A stretch of DNA of 64,000 nucleotides from Neptunomonas sp041601355. GTDB lineage: Bacteria > Pseudomonadota > Gammaproteobacteria > Pseudomonadales > Balneatricaceae. This document shows, in pieces, positions 17,362-26,210 of this stretch. Both the position numbers and the translations under genes were made by a program. The DNA is taken from NCBI RefSeq assembly GCF_041601355.1, contig NZ_JBFIIH010000003.1, forward strand, positions 1 to 64,000, given 5' to 3'. The notes under the pieces are model-generated. The model was not told where the DNA came from and made no database searches. It saw nothing but the letters and a program-made list of their open reading frames with translations. The stretch's first letter is position 1, and the number at the start of each line of letters is the position of its first letter.

Positions 17362-18237
17362 ATGCAAGCCCATTACAAATTATCACATTCCACCTTACAT
17401 ACGTTAATGCTTGTGTGGATAATTATATTGTTAACGGCCTGCTCGCAGGAATCTAACGAATCAGCTAATGCGAATAAATCCAATGAAACAGAAACACCCA
17501 ATAATTCAGGTGTATCTCCTGTCGAAGAAGTAGACAAAAAGCCTGAAACGGCAGGAGTTGCCCTCCCCAATGAAGCAACACCACCACAAGTCCCCGAGCC
17601 GGTTGCCATAGAAGTTGCCCCATTACCTTTACCCGCGCCTACATTTGAACCATCAGTAATGGAAGCACCTGTCATCGTTGAGGCAGCCTCTCCACTGGAA
17701 GACTACAAGGTTGAAGTTGCTGCCAGTTCTCAATTAACGCTACCCGGGCCGGTAGGCGAATTAAGAGTCTGGATTGGCAGCAGTCTCTTCGATCCTCAAT
17801 TCCCAACCAACATGACGAGCGATAGCACTTCGCTGCCGGCGGTTGGTGAAACAGCGAAAGTTGAGGCGTTTGCACCTGACTTTGCTATCACTCCCAATGA
17901 GGCTCAATGTATAAAAATACATCCTCAGGGATCAGAAGTGAGGTTTCAAATCACGCCTGAAAAATCCGGCACTTATAAGGTGGGAGCCAATGTTAACCTA
18001 TTTGAAACCGCTGACTGCAGTGGCCCTCCTATTCCACGTACAACAGCGACGCTGGATGTTGTCGTTAGCGTGGACCTGCGTGGGGTTGCTGAAGAAAAAG
18101 GGTTAACGCTACTGAACGTCTTGTGGAGCAAGTTACTTGAGTTCTGGGAGGCTCTTCTGGTCAGTATTTTTGGTGTCATTTTATTTTTTATGAAAGATAA
18201 ACTTAAAAGGATATTTGGTAGTAATAAAGAAGAATGA
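17362..18237 (+). CDS. Unrecognised lipoprotein with Pro-rich spacer and C-terminal membrane segment
   Basis: I do not recognise this family. The 291-residue protein begins with a lipoprotein signal (lipobox LLTACS). A low-complexity Asn/Glu/Pro/Ala spacer covers about residues 30-115. A folded segment of about 110 residues has the strand-like motif GELRVWIGSSLFDP and two Cys (AQCIK, ADCSG) that may bond. The C-terminus has a hydrophobic helix (EALLVSIFGVILFFM) and a basic tail, which predicts both a lipid anchor and a membrane crossing. AGGAG lies seven bases before the ATG at 17362. It sits 148 bases after the M15 peptidase on the same strand. Confidence 0.7.
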   Translation: MQAHYKLSHSTLHTLMLVWIIILLTACSQESNESANANKSNETETPNNSGVSPVEEVDKKPETAGVALPNEATPPQVPEPVAIEVAPLPLPAPTFEPSVMEAPVIVEAASPLEDYKVEVAASSQLTLPGPVGELRVWIGSSLFDPQFPTNMTSDSTSLPAVGETAKVEAFAPDFAITPNEAQCIKIHPQGSEVRFQITPEKSGTYKVGANVNLFETADCSGPPIPRTTATLDVVVSVDLRGVAEEKGLTLLNVLWSKLLEFWEALLVSIFGVILFFMKDKLKRIFGSNKEE

Positions 18238-18479
18238 ATCTGACACTATTCCACTAAAATCTGAAGGTGTATCTGATGGAACCCTGTACTAAAGAAGGCC
18301 TGGTATTAAACTTCTGAGGCAGGTATTAACAGCGGCCCTTATGGTATGTTCGTTGGAATACATAAAAGCATCTTGAATCTTTCGCAACGGCTTGTCTTAT
18401 AGCTGTTGTAGTAAATATTCGTTACCTGAAGACAACAACGACAATAAGAACGGGTCGCATTCCAATAAAGGGGAACACC

Positions 18480-18908
18480 ATGGGTAAATGTTATAATTCG
18501 ACAGTCATCGACGCACCAATTGAGCGTGTGTGGCAAACAATAAAAAACTTTCATGATTTATCGTGGGATTCTGCGGTTGTTACGTCGACGGACAAGGTCG
18601 GCAGCAAAAATAGCGATGAAATTGGTGCGCAACGTGTGCTCAACAATGCATTTCATGAAACACTGCTGTCAATCGATAATTCTCAATTCAATTTCACTTA
18701 CAGTATTGATGATGGTCCTGGCCCTGTCGCTAAAGACGCTGTACAAAACTATATCGGCAAAGTGAAACTATTACCTGTCACTGATTCGAGCAGTACATTT
18801 GTAGAATGGTCATCAACTTTTGATTCTACTGATCCTGATGAGGTCGCTGACTTTTGTAACCCAATCTACGCAGGCTTACTTGCGTCATTGAAACTACACT
18901 TTTCATAA
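18480..18908 (+). CDS. SRPBCC (START/Bet v1-like) family protein
   Basis: A 142-residue single-domain protein of the SRPBCC / polyketide-cyclase type: an N-terminal strand (YNSTVIDAPIERVWQTIKNF), a beta-sheet core (FNFTYSIDDGPGPV, STFVEWSSTFDS) and a long C-terminal helix (YAGLLASLKLHF). The fold makes a deep hydrophobic pocket for small ligands. No partner gene is obvious. A strong ribosome site (AGGGGAACACC) precedes the ATG. Confidence 0.82.
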   Translation: MGKCYNSTVIDAPIERVWQTIKNFHDLSWDSAVVTSTDKVGSKNSDEIGAQRVLNNAFHETLLSIDNSQFNFTYSIDDGPGPVAKDAVQNYIGKVKLLPVTDSSSTFVEWSSTFDSTDPDEVADFCNPIYAGLLASLKLHFS

Positions 18909-19023
18909 CAGCTTTTCATAACCTGTTTGATCACGATCTTTGATAAAATAAGTGCCGTACTGGCTTCCTTATTAGGCCTGTTAAGGCCTGTTAAGTAAGT
19001 CTGGTACGCCTCCTGCCTGTATC

Positions 19024-20232
19024 TCATTCCTGTTCGATGAACCTGGTTTTTACCTGAAGATTACTGTGTAAGGTTTTATGTACAGGGCACTTATCGGCGA
19101 TCTCCAAGAGTTTTTGCCTCTGTAATTCAGTGAAATCCCCTATCAGGGTTACTTTACGCTCTATCACTTCGATTGCCTGTGGTTTTTCATCGCAGCTTTC
19201 ACAGTCTCGAAAATAATTACGGCTATGACTCAGCTCCACTCTTACGTGCTGCAAGGGTATTTTTTTACGGGTTGCATACATACGCACTGTCATTGATGTA
19301 CAGGCACCTAAGCCCGCCAGCAAATGCTCATATGGATCAGGCCCTATATTTGAACCGCCAACAGACACTGGTTCATCGGCTAACCAATAGTGACTATCAC
19401 TGCTGACATGCTGACTGAACACGTGATTTTTTTCTTCTACCATCACATGACCTTTTTGAACATCAAGGTGATGATTTTCAGATTCAGGTAGATAACGGCT
19501 GGCCCAGCCGGCAATCGTTTCTGCCACATATTCTGAATCTTTCTTTTTAGTCAGCAAGTGGTCTGCATCATCCAGACTCACAAAGCTTTTAGGGTGTTTG
19601 GCATTACGATAAATTTTTTCTGCTTCAGAAATAGGTACGGTTTTATCCAGCGGCGAGTGCATGACTAACAACGCTTTTTTTAACTTCCCAATATCATTAT
19701 CAGTATGCGTCTCAATATCATCTATAAACTGCTTTTTGATCAGAAACTTACGTGACCCCAAAGACACTTCAGCTTCACCGTTAGCATGAATCTCATCTAA
19801 TGATGCTGCAAAATTATGCACCACATGTTTCGCATTATGTGGAGCACCTATGGTGACCACCGCTTGTGCTTCAGGCACCTTCCCAGCCATAGCCAGTACA
19901 GCAGCCCCGCCTAAGCTATGACCGATCAAAATTGCCGGCGCTTGGTACTCCTGTCGCAAAAACGCTGTGGCCGCGAGCAAATCCTGAATATTGGAAGAAA
20001 AGTGCGTATTTGCAAAATCACCATCACTATTACCTAACCCCGTAAAATCAAAACGCAGTACCGCAATACCTTTTTCGGTAAGCGCTCGTGCAATACGCGA
20101 AGCGGCCGCAATATCTTTCCCGCAGGTAAAGCAGTGTGCAAACAGTGCATAGCAACGAATCGCTGTTTCCGGGGTTTCGAGCAGCCCTGCCAACTTATGT
20201 CCATGACTTTCAAACTGAACCTTCAGACGCAT
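19024..20232 (-). CDS. Bifunctional alpha/beta hydrolase-OsmC fusion
   Basis: A 402-residue fusion. Residues 1-255 form an alpha/beta hydrolase with nucleophile elbow GHSLGG, Asp in MHSPLDKTVP and His in DDADHLL. Residues about 265-402 form an OsmC domain with GLGACTSMTVRMYA (first Cys) and DKCPVHKTL (second Cys), the thiol peroxidase pair. OsmC proteins reduce organic hydroperoxides; the hydrolase may release or detoxify acyl substrates. This fusion is a known architecture. The next gene encodes a CDGSH iron-sulfur protein, hinting at oxidative-stress context. Confidence 0.9.
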   Translation of the reverse strand: MRLKVQFESHGHKLAGLLETPETAIRCYALFAHCFTCGKDIAAASRIARALTEKGIAVLRFDFTGLGNSDGDFANTHFSSNIQDLLAATAFLRQEYQAPAILIGHSLGGAAVLAMAGKVPEAQAVVTIGAPHNAKHVVHNFAASLDEIHANGEAEVSLGSRKFLIKKQFIDDIETHTDNDIGKLKKALLVMHSPLDKTVPISEAEKIYRNAKHPKSFVSLDDADHLLTKKKDSEYVAETIAGWASRYLPESENHHLDVQKGHVMVEEKNHVFSQHVSSDSHYWLADEPVSVGGSNIGPDPYEHLLAGLGACTSMTVRMYATRKKIPLQHVRVELSHSRNYFRDCESCDEKPQAIEVIERKVTLIGDFTELQRQKLLEIADKCPVHKTLHSNLQVKTRFIEQE

Positions 20233-20306
20233 CGAACCCCCTCCCGGAAAAACTTATACACCAAGGACTGCTTCACCATAGTCGCAACAGTCCCGGTTAT
20301 TAATAC

Positions 20307-20552
20307 TTACAAAGACTTATGAGTCCCATCACACATAGGCTGGTTCTTTGTTTGTTTACATCCACATAAATATACTGTTTCTGTCTTTTCTGCAGTAAAG
20401 AAAACAGGGGTTATACCACTGCCTTTATGTGAACCATCACAAAATGGCTGTCGCTTACTTTGCCCGCAGGCACACCAGCGATAGCGTTCACCAGCCACTA
20501 CATCCGTCTCATATGGCGCTTTTTGCGCAATCACAGCTTTTTCACTCATCAT
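20307..20552 (-). CDS. CDGSH iron-sulfur domain protein (two motifs)
   Basis: An 81-residue protein with two mitoNEET-like motifs: CACGQSKRQPFCDGSH and CGCKQTKNQPMCDGTH. Each has the three Cys and one His that hold a labile 2Fe-2S cluster. Tandem CDGSH proteins of this size are common in proteobacteria and are thought to act in electron or cluster transfer. Two adjacent ATGs (20552 and 20549) are both spaced acceptably from AAGGAAG. It is 75 bases upstream of the hydrolase-OsmC gene, same strand. Confidence 0.9.
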   Translation of the reverse strand: MMSEKAVIAQKAPYETDVVAGERYRWCACGQSKRQPFCDGSHKGSGITPVFFTAEKTETVYLCGCKQTKNQPMCDGTHKSL

Positions 20553-20623
20553 TTATCTTCCTTATTATTCTTCGATAGCGATTTTCAAAAACGCCGATCA
20601 GCTATGCTTTCTGCGTTTCAGAT

Positions 20624-22072
20624 TTAGCAGGATGACTTATCTTGCCCTTTAATCATACCCAGTGCATGCGTTATATTCTGCTCATCGGCTTTATCGCCGA
20701 ACCACGCCAGCTGTTCCTGCAATGCAACAACCTCACCGACAATAATCAGAGCAGGTGCCTCTAACTGAGCGTTGACCTGTTTCTCCGCGATATCCGCCAA
20801 GGTTCCGGTCAATACTTTCTGATCCGCCGCCGTACCTTTTGAGACAATCGCTACCGGTGTACTCCCGGGCTTACCATGCTCAATTAACCCCTCAGCCAAG
20901 ATAGGTAAGGTATGCAGTCCCATATAAAACACAACGGTTTGATTGGGATGTACCAGCTCAGCAAAATTCAATTTATCTTTGCGATTCTTGAGTTGCCCGG
21001 TAACAAATTTAACCGACTGTGCATAACCGCGATGTGTCAGAGGTATACCTGCATAGGTTGAACAGGCGCTGGCGGCCGTAATCCCCGGTACTACCTGGAA
21101 CGGTATACCGTGCGACTTTAGCGTTTCCAGCTCCTCTCCCCCACGCCCGAAAATAAAGGGATCACCACCTTTAAGCCGAACAACACGCCTACCCTGCTGC
21201 GCATGCTGAACCAGCAGTGCATTGATACCTTCTTGTGGCACCGCGTGGTTATCACGTTTTTTGCCGACATAGATAAGATCAGCATCACGGCGACACAAAT
21301 CCAGCACATCGGCTGACACCAGATTATCGTAAAATACCACATCGGCCTGCTGCATCAATCGCAACGCTTTAAAAGTGAGTAACTCAGGATCACCCGGACC
21401 CGCCCCGACCAGATAGACCTCGCCAACCTGATGTCCGCTTTCACCTTTGTCGATGGCCGCTTTTAGTAACGCCTCAGCTTCATCATCTCGTCCGGAAAAT
21501 ACCTTTTCTGCGATCTGACCTTCGAGCACATGCTCCCAGAACCGGCGGCGCTGATTAACTGATCCGAAGGTTGCTTTGACCTGCTGACGAAAACGCCCGA
21601 CCAGAGCGCCAAGCCGACTGTATCCACCGGGGATGAGTGTTTCTAAACGCGCCCGTAACAAGCGTGCCAATACAGGAGATTCGCCACCAGAAGAGATGCC
21701 AATAACGATAGGAGAACGATCAACAATCGCAGGAAAGATAAATGTACACAAGGAAGGCGTATCAACCACATTAATGGGTATATTGCGCTCTATCGCATCA
21801 AAATGCACACGTTCGTGCAGACTGCAGTCATCTGTGGCCGCCACGACGAGTGTTTTTCCCTCCAACAGCGCGCTATGGTATTCACCAATGATAATCTGAT
21901 CGTGGGCATCGACTAACAGTGCTTTTAATTCGTCTTCAACGGTATGCGAAACCACCGTCAGAAAAACACCCGCACGCTTTAGCAGCCGTGCTTTACGTAA
22001 TGCAATATCACCACCACCGATTAACAGTACCTGGCGAGATTTGAGGTTAAAAAAGAGAGGTAAAAAATCCAC
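20624..22072 (-). CDS. cysG: CysG, multifunctional siroheme synthase
   Basis: A 482-residue fusion. The N-terminal third is the NAD-dependent precorrin-2 dehydrogenase/ferrochelatase (LFFNLKSRQVLLIGGGDIAL). From about residue 217 comes the uroporphyrinogen-III methyltransferase (VYLVGAGPGDPELLT, RLKGGDPFIFGRGGEE). It makes siroheme, the cofactor of the sulfite reductase encoded at 23367-25025. Length is slightly above the usual 457-460 because of the C-terminal tail. It lies downstream of cysH on the same strand. Confidence 0.95.
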   Translation of the reverse strand: MDFLPLFFNLKSRQVLLIGGGDIALRKARLLKRAGVFLTVVSHTVEDELKALLVDAHDQIIIGEYHSALLEGKTLVVAATDDCSLHERVHFDAIERNIPINVVDTPSLCTFIFPAIVDRSPIVIGISSGGESPVLARLLRARLETLIPGGYSRLGALVGRFRQQVKATFGSVNQRRRFWEHVLEGQIAEKVFSGRDDEAEALLKAAIDKGESGHQVGEVYLVGAGPGDPELLTFKALRLMQQADVVFYDNLVSADVLDLCRRDADLIYVGKKRDNHAVPQEGINALLVQHAQQGRRVVRLKGGDPFIFGRGGEELETLKSHGIPFQVVPGITAASACSTYAGIPLTHRGYAQSVKFVTGQLKNRKDKLNFAELVHPNQTVVFYMGLHTLPILAEGLIEHGKPGSTPVAIVSKGTAADQKVLTGTLADIAEKQVNAQLEAPALIIVGEVVALQEQLAWFGDKADEQNITHALGMIKGQDKSSC

Positions 22073-22183
22073 AATGAACCCTCCGTCAGTTGATGAGCCC
22101 AGATTAGCATAATCCGGCTAAATACCACTGATTAGATCAGGCTCATTGCTTGATTTATATGAAAATAACGTTACCTGAGGCCT

Positions 22184-22807
22184 TTACAGTTGCGTATGCA
22201 AACCGCACTCGCGCGTTTCAATCGCTTTGGTCGGATCAAAATAATCATGCTCATTTGGCAAATTGTGTTCTGCCAGATACGCTTCAAGATCGGCTTCCGT
22301 CCAATTAAACAACGGCGCAACCTTAATAATGCCATCTTTACTGGCCGAGACAATCTCTAACGAGTTACGGAATTCCGTCTGATCCTTACGGATCGCGTTT
22401 AACCACAAATCGGGTTTCAATTCTGCCAGCGCCCGCTGGAAAGGCTCGAGTTTAACCTGACGTGTAAATTCATCATGCTGAGGATCGTCAACATCAGGAA
22501 TGCCTTTCATCAACACGTTGCGACGTGCGGATGTCTGCTGCGGGATATAGGTTTCAACATTCAGGTTTAAATCCTGAATCATCTTTTCAGCAAAACGATA
22601 AGTCGCTGATGTGTTGTACCCCGAATCCACCCATAACACTTTTATGTCCGGCTTTGCCTGAACGGCCATATGCAGTATCACAGACTCGTAGGGGCGAAAA
22701 TTGGTTGTCACCAATGGATTTGCAGATTGAGCAATAGCCCATGCAATGATCTCTTGGGGAGTCTTACCTTCGAGTGCTTTATTGGCAGCAACCAGATCAA
22801 TACTCAT
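22184..22807 (-). CDS. cysH: Phosphoadenylyl-sulfate (PAPS) reductase
   Basis: A 207-residue thioredoxin-dependent reductase of the adenosine-phosphosulfate family. Key parts are VLWVDSGYNTSATYRF, WLNAIRKDQTEFR and the C-terminal catalytic Cys in ETRECGLHTQL. The CC...CxxC cysteine pairs that hold a 4Fe-4S cluster in APS reductases are absent, so PAPS is the predicted substrate. It is shorter than E. coli CysH (244) and lacks its N-terminal extension. An APS kinase must then exist somewhere; none is intact in this window. Confidence 0.87.
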   Translation of the reverse strand: MSIDLVAANKALEGKTPQEIIAWAIAQSANPLVTTNFRPYESVILHMAVQAKPDIKVLWVDSGYNTSATYRFAEKMIQDLNLNVETYIPQQTSARRNVLMKGIPDVDDPQHDEFTRQVKLEPFQRALAELKPDLWLNAIRKDQTEFRNSLEIVSASKDGIIKVAPLFNWTEADLEAYLAEHNLPNEHDYFDPTKAIETRECGLHTQL

Positions 22808-22879
22808 TTTATTATTTCTCCTTCGTGCAGAGCTGAAACTATTGATTTCAGCTCTGCGATATTAGCTCTGACAGTTGAA

Positions 22880-23383
22880 TTAGCGGCGAAAAATTGGCCG
22901 GGGGTCAGCCGCAGTGCCTTGGTAATTAACACTCACTTCAGAAAAAGCACCTAAATCGTCTTCAGAAAAACGATCTTCAGGGATCAAAAATGCATTAAAG
23001 CCGGAGCTTTGCATGTACGCCAGACGGTCACGCGCAACATCTCCGACCGCACGTATCTCGCCGGCGAAGCCAACACGAACCAACTGACGGGCAATACTAA
23101 ACCCACGTCCGTCTCTGAAAGTCGGGAACTCAACGGCAATCAACGCAACATTGGCCTGCTCTGCATATAGTGCTGCCAAATCGTCATCACCATTCACTTG
23201 CAGACCTAAACGGCCCGAACGGCTCAATAGCTGATCGCGATGCTGCAGATAAAAGGCCAGCGGGACTATAATATCGCCCTGAATATCAGCATCAGATAGG
23301 TCCTGAAGTTGCTCCAGCGCCTCAATATCGACCAGCTGCCAGCTGTCGTTCTCAACAATTTTTTGATTAATGAGCAACGGCAT
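22880..23383 (-). CDS. DUF934 protein of the sulfite-reduction operon
   Basis: A 167-residue DUF934 protein: MPLLINQKIVENDSW, the central IAVEFPTFRDGRGFSIARQL and the C-terminal NYQGTAADPRPIF. These are nearly always encoded beside ferredoxin-type nitrite/sulfite reductases in proteobacteria. The role is unknown but is believed auxiliary to the reductase. The ATG at 23381-23383 follows AGGAGA by six bases and overlaps the reductase stop by 17 bases, showing translational coupling. Confidence 0.87.
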   Translation of the reverse strand: MPLLINQKIVENDSWQLVDIEALEQLQDLSDADIQGDIIVPLAFYLQHRDQLLSRSGRLGLQVNGDDDLAALYAEQANVALIAVEFPTFRDGRGFSIARQLVRVGFAGEIRAVGDVARDRLAYMQSSGFNAFLIPEDRFSEDDLGAFSEVSVNYQGTAADPRPIFRR

Positions 23384-25025
23384 AAACATTCTCCTTAAAC
23401 GGATCGATACCGACACGTTTAAACGTATCACGGAATAATTCTTCTTCTTGTCGCTGCTCTACGAACACTTCCAGGATCTTCTCTAGCGTATTAGCAACAT
23501 CATCAGCCGCAACCGATTTACCCAACACTTTGCCTAATGACGCATCTTCCCGGGAAGATCCGCCCAAAGTGATCTGATACCAATCTTCACCTTTTTTATC
23601 GACCCCCAGAATACCGATATCCGCCACATGGTGATGACCGCATGCATTAATACAACCCGACATATTCAGCTGGATATCACCCAGATCATAAAGATGGTCA
23701 AGATCATCAAAGCGCTCATTAATCTGATCAGCAATATTCAATGTTTTAGCATTCGCCAGCGCACAAAAATCAAAACCCGGACAAACGATCATATCTAATA
23801 ATGTACCGATATTCGGACGTGCTAAATTATTCGAATCCAGTGCCTGCCATACCGCATAAAGATCTGACTTTTTAACATCAGCCAATACCAGATTCTGGTC
23901 ATGAGTCGATCGTACTTCACCAAAGCTATATTTTTCAGCCAGATCAGCAACCAACTCCATCTGGGTATCAGTAATATCACCAGCGGGTTTCAGGTAAGGC
24001 TTAAGGGATACAATCGCAATACGATATCCGGGCACCTTATGGTCTACCGTGTTACGTTCGTACCAGGTATTAAAAGCACTGTCTGCTGCACGTTGCTGTT
24101 CAAATGAGGTATCTGCAGCGGCGTTAGCATCATAATCAAATGGCTTAAAGAATGACTTAGCCCGTGCAATTTCCGCATCCGTTAACGTCAGCTCACCACC
24201 GCGTGAGTATTCCCACTCTTCTTCAACCAAACGGCGGAACTCGTCAGCACCCAAAGCATTAACCAGTATTTTAATACGCGCTTTATACTTGTTATCACGA
24301 CGCCCTTTAAGGTTATAAACACGTAAAATAGCATCAAGATAGGTTAACAGATGTTCTTTGGGCAGGAAGTCACGGATCTTTTTACCGATCACTGGTGTAC
24401 GCCCCAAACCACCACCCACCAATACTTCAAAACCTATTTCACCTGCATCGTTCTGCACCAGATGCAGACCAATATCGTGAACCTGTGAGGCCGCACGGTC
24501 TTCCGCACCACCGGTCACGGCGATTTTAAACTTACGTGGCAAATAGGCAAACTCAGGGTGCAGAGTTGACCATTGACGGATAATTTCACAATAGGCACGC
24601 GGATCTTCCAGCTCGCCCGCATAAACACCGGAGTATGGATCTGTCGTCGTATTACGAATACAGTTACCCGACGTCTGAATCGCATGCATCTGCACCTGAG
24701 CCAGTTCAGCCAGGATATCCGGCACCTCTTCCAGCTTAGGCCAGTTAAACTGAATATTCGTACGGGTTGTAAAGTGCGCATAGCCTTTATCATAAGTACG
24801 GGCAATATGCGCCAATTTACGTAACTGCACTGAAGAGATCAGTCCATAAGGGATAGCCACTCTCAACATCGGTGCATAGCGTTGAATATAAAGGCCATTC
24901 ATCAGTCGCAAGACAAGAAACTCATCCTCTGGCAGTTCTCCTGCCAGATAGCGACGTGTCTGATCACGATACTGTTCGACGCGTTCATCAACCAGGGTCT
25001 GGTCGACTTCATTATACTGATACAT
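23367..25025 (-). CDS. cysI: Siroheme-dependent nitrite/sulfite reductase (CysI-like)
   Basis: A 552-residue hemoprotein with duplicated ferredoxin-like and siroheme domains. The 4Fe-4S/siroheme ligands are CPGFDFC and, after about 40 residues, MSGCINACGHHH. It converts sulfite to sulfide using six electrons. No CysJ flavoprotein gene is adjacent, so electrons probably come from ferredoxin or another donor. The DUF934 partner, CysH and CysG follow on the same strand, making a sulfate-assimilation operon. Assimilatory nitrite reduction is the alternative role but the context favours sulfite. Confidence 0.9.
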   Translation of the reverse strand: MYQYNEVDQTLVDERVEQYRDQTRRYLAGELPEDEFLVLRLMNGLYIQRYAPMLRVAIPYGLISSVQLRKLAHIARTYDKGYAHFTTRTNIQFNWPKLEEVPDILAELAQVQMHAIQTSGNCIRNTTTDPYSGVYAGELEDPRAYCEIIRQWSTLHPEFAYLPRKFKIAVTGGAEDRAASQVHDIGLHLVQNDAGEIGFEVLVGGGLGRTPVIGKKIRDFLPKEHLLTYLDAILRVYNLKGRRDNKYKARIKILVNALGADEFRRLVEEEWEYSRGGELTLTDAEIARAKSFFKPFDYDANAAADTSFEQQRAADSAFNTWYERNTVDHKVPGYRIAIVSLKPYLKPAGDITDTQMELVADLAEKYSFGEVRSTHDQNLVLADVKKSDLYAVWQALDSNNLARPNIGTLLDMIVCPGFDFCALANAKTLNIADQINERFDDLDHLYDLGDIQLNMSGCINACGHHHVADIGILGVDKKGEDWYQITLGGSSREDASLGKVLGKSVAADDVANTLEKILEVFVEQRQEEELFRDTFKRVGIDPFKENVYAVAH

Positions 25026-25114
25026 GAATGTTTCACCCGTTTGGCAGCTTTACTGCCCACTTTGATTCTAGAAAAATGTTTATTAATTGTTCGTTATAAT
25101 AGTGGTTTAACTAT

Positions 25115-25160
25115 TTAGTAGATCATCTTTAGTAGCTCATCTACTTAGTAGTTCATCTAC
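25115..25160. repeat. Three short direct repeats at the end of the TSUP gene
   Basis: TTAGTAGnTCATCT occurs three times in a row (starts 25115, 25129, 25145). The last copy overlaps the minus-strand stop codon of the TSUP gene at 25157. It lies upstream of the sulfite reductase start. It may be a duplicated stop region or regulator sites. Confidence 0.75.
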
Positions 25161-25957
25161 CCTGCCAGCACAAAGCGCAAACCGATGGCGAACAGAAGTG
25201 AGCCCATTATAGGCTGCATTACTTTTGGTGACAGCTTTGCCCCAATATGACTTCCTATGAATACGCCCGGAAGCGAGCCCATCAGCAAGTATGCCAACAA
25301 CGACAGATCGACACTGCCCATACTGTAGTGACCAGCACCGGCAACGCCGGTCAGCACCACCGCATGCACCAGATCAGTACCCACGATAGCGGGCATGCTC
25401 ATCCGAGGATAAAGCGTAATCAGCATAGCGGTGCCTAACGCACCTGCACCAACGGAGGACAAGGTTACCAATCCCCCTAATAAGATGCCAGTCAGCACGG
25501 TCACGGTAGGACGTGCTTTTTTAGCTTTAGCCACCCAAGGGCGCCCTTCTACCTTTAGTGCGTATTGACGAATTTTGTTACGCCCAAAGACAGCAATTGA
25601 CGTTAAAATCAGTGACACCCCTAACGTCAGATTCATCAAGTGTTCAATCTGCTCCAGCGCCGCCAGACCTTTAAGATATTCAAGCGTCAACAAGCTGCCG
25701 GGGATACTGCCAGCCAGCAGCAAAATAACAATGCGCCACTCGATCATTTTTTTACGGGCATAGGCAAACACCCCGCCAAACTTGGTGATAGAGGCATAGA
25801 GCAGATCGGTACTGACGGCAATAATAGGAGGAATACCGAAGACGACGATCAGAATAGGCGTCATTAAAGCGCCGCCTCCGATACCGGTCAATCCGACAAT
25901 AAATCCTACCACCAGCCCAGCAAAGCTGTAAGCAAATTCCATAAAATCAGCACTCAC
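25157..25957 (-). CDS. TSUP (TauE/SafE-type) membrane transporter
   Basis: A 266-residue protein with about eight membrane helices. The first repeat begins FAGLVVGFIVGLTGIGGGALMTPIL with the family's Gly-rich motif, echoed in the second half by LSSVGAGALGTAMLI. Proteins of this superfamily transport sulfite, sulfonates or related anions, usually outward. Position between sulfite reductase and divergent cysDN suggests a sulfur anion, but direction and substrate cannot be read from sequence. Confidence 0.87.
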   Translation of the reverse strand: MSADFMEFAYSFAGLVVGFIVGLTGIGGGALMTPILIVVFGIPPIIAVSTDLLYASITKFGGVFAYARKKMIEWRIVILLLAGSIPGSLLTLEYLKGLAALEQIEHLMNLTLGVSLILTSIAVFGRNKIRQYALKVEGRPWVAKAKKARPTVTVLTGILLGGLVTLSSVGAGALGTAMLITLYPRMSMPAIVGTDLVHAVVLTGVAGAGHYSMGSVDLSLLAYLLMGSLPGVFIGSHIGAKLSPKVMQPIMGSLLFAIGLRFVLAG

Positions 25958-26210
25958 TACTAAACGAATCAGAGCGCCATCATACCTGCATTTTTATATA
26001 ACAGAAAATAATAGTTTTTCATTTTGTTATTTTTTTTTAGAATAACGAAATAATCACGCGCTTATTCCATAAGCATATAAACAGATTTCTATTTATTACT
26101 TTTAATTAATAAAACTCTTTGCAATAATGCGCCGCAACATATGACAGATAGGCGACCCTGGTTTCCTATCTGCTAATCATTCAGGTTATATATCGAGCAG
26201 GCAGAAACAG
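25958..26210. promoter_or_regulatory. Divergent control region of TSUP and cysDN
   Basis: A 253-base AT-rich region between divergent sulfur genes. It holds several ATAAC/TTATT half-site-like words (for example CTTATTCCATAAGCATATAA at 26059-26078). This is where a CysB site would be expected, but the consensus is too loose for a firm call. Confidence 0.35.

Noticed and set aside
23367..25025. Assimilatory nitrite reductase as the function of the siroheme enzyme
   Set aside because: No nitrate or nitrite genes are nearby, while cysG, cysH, cysDN and DUF934 all point to sulfite.
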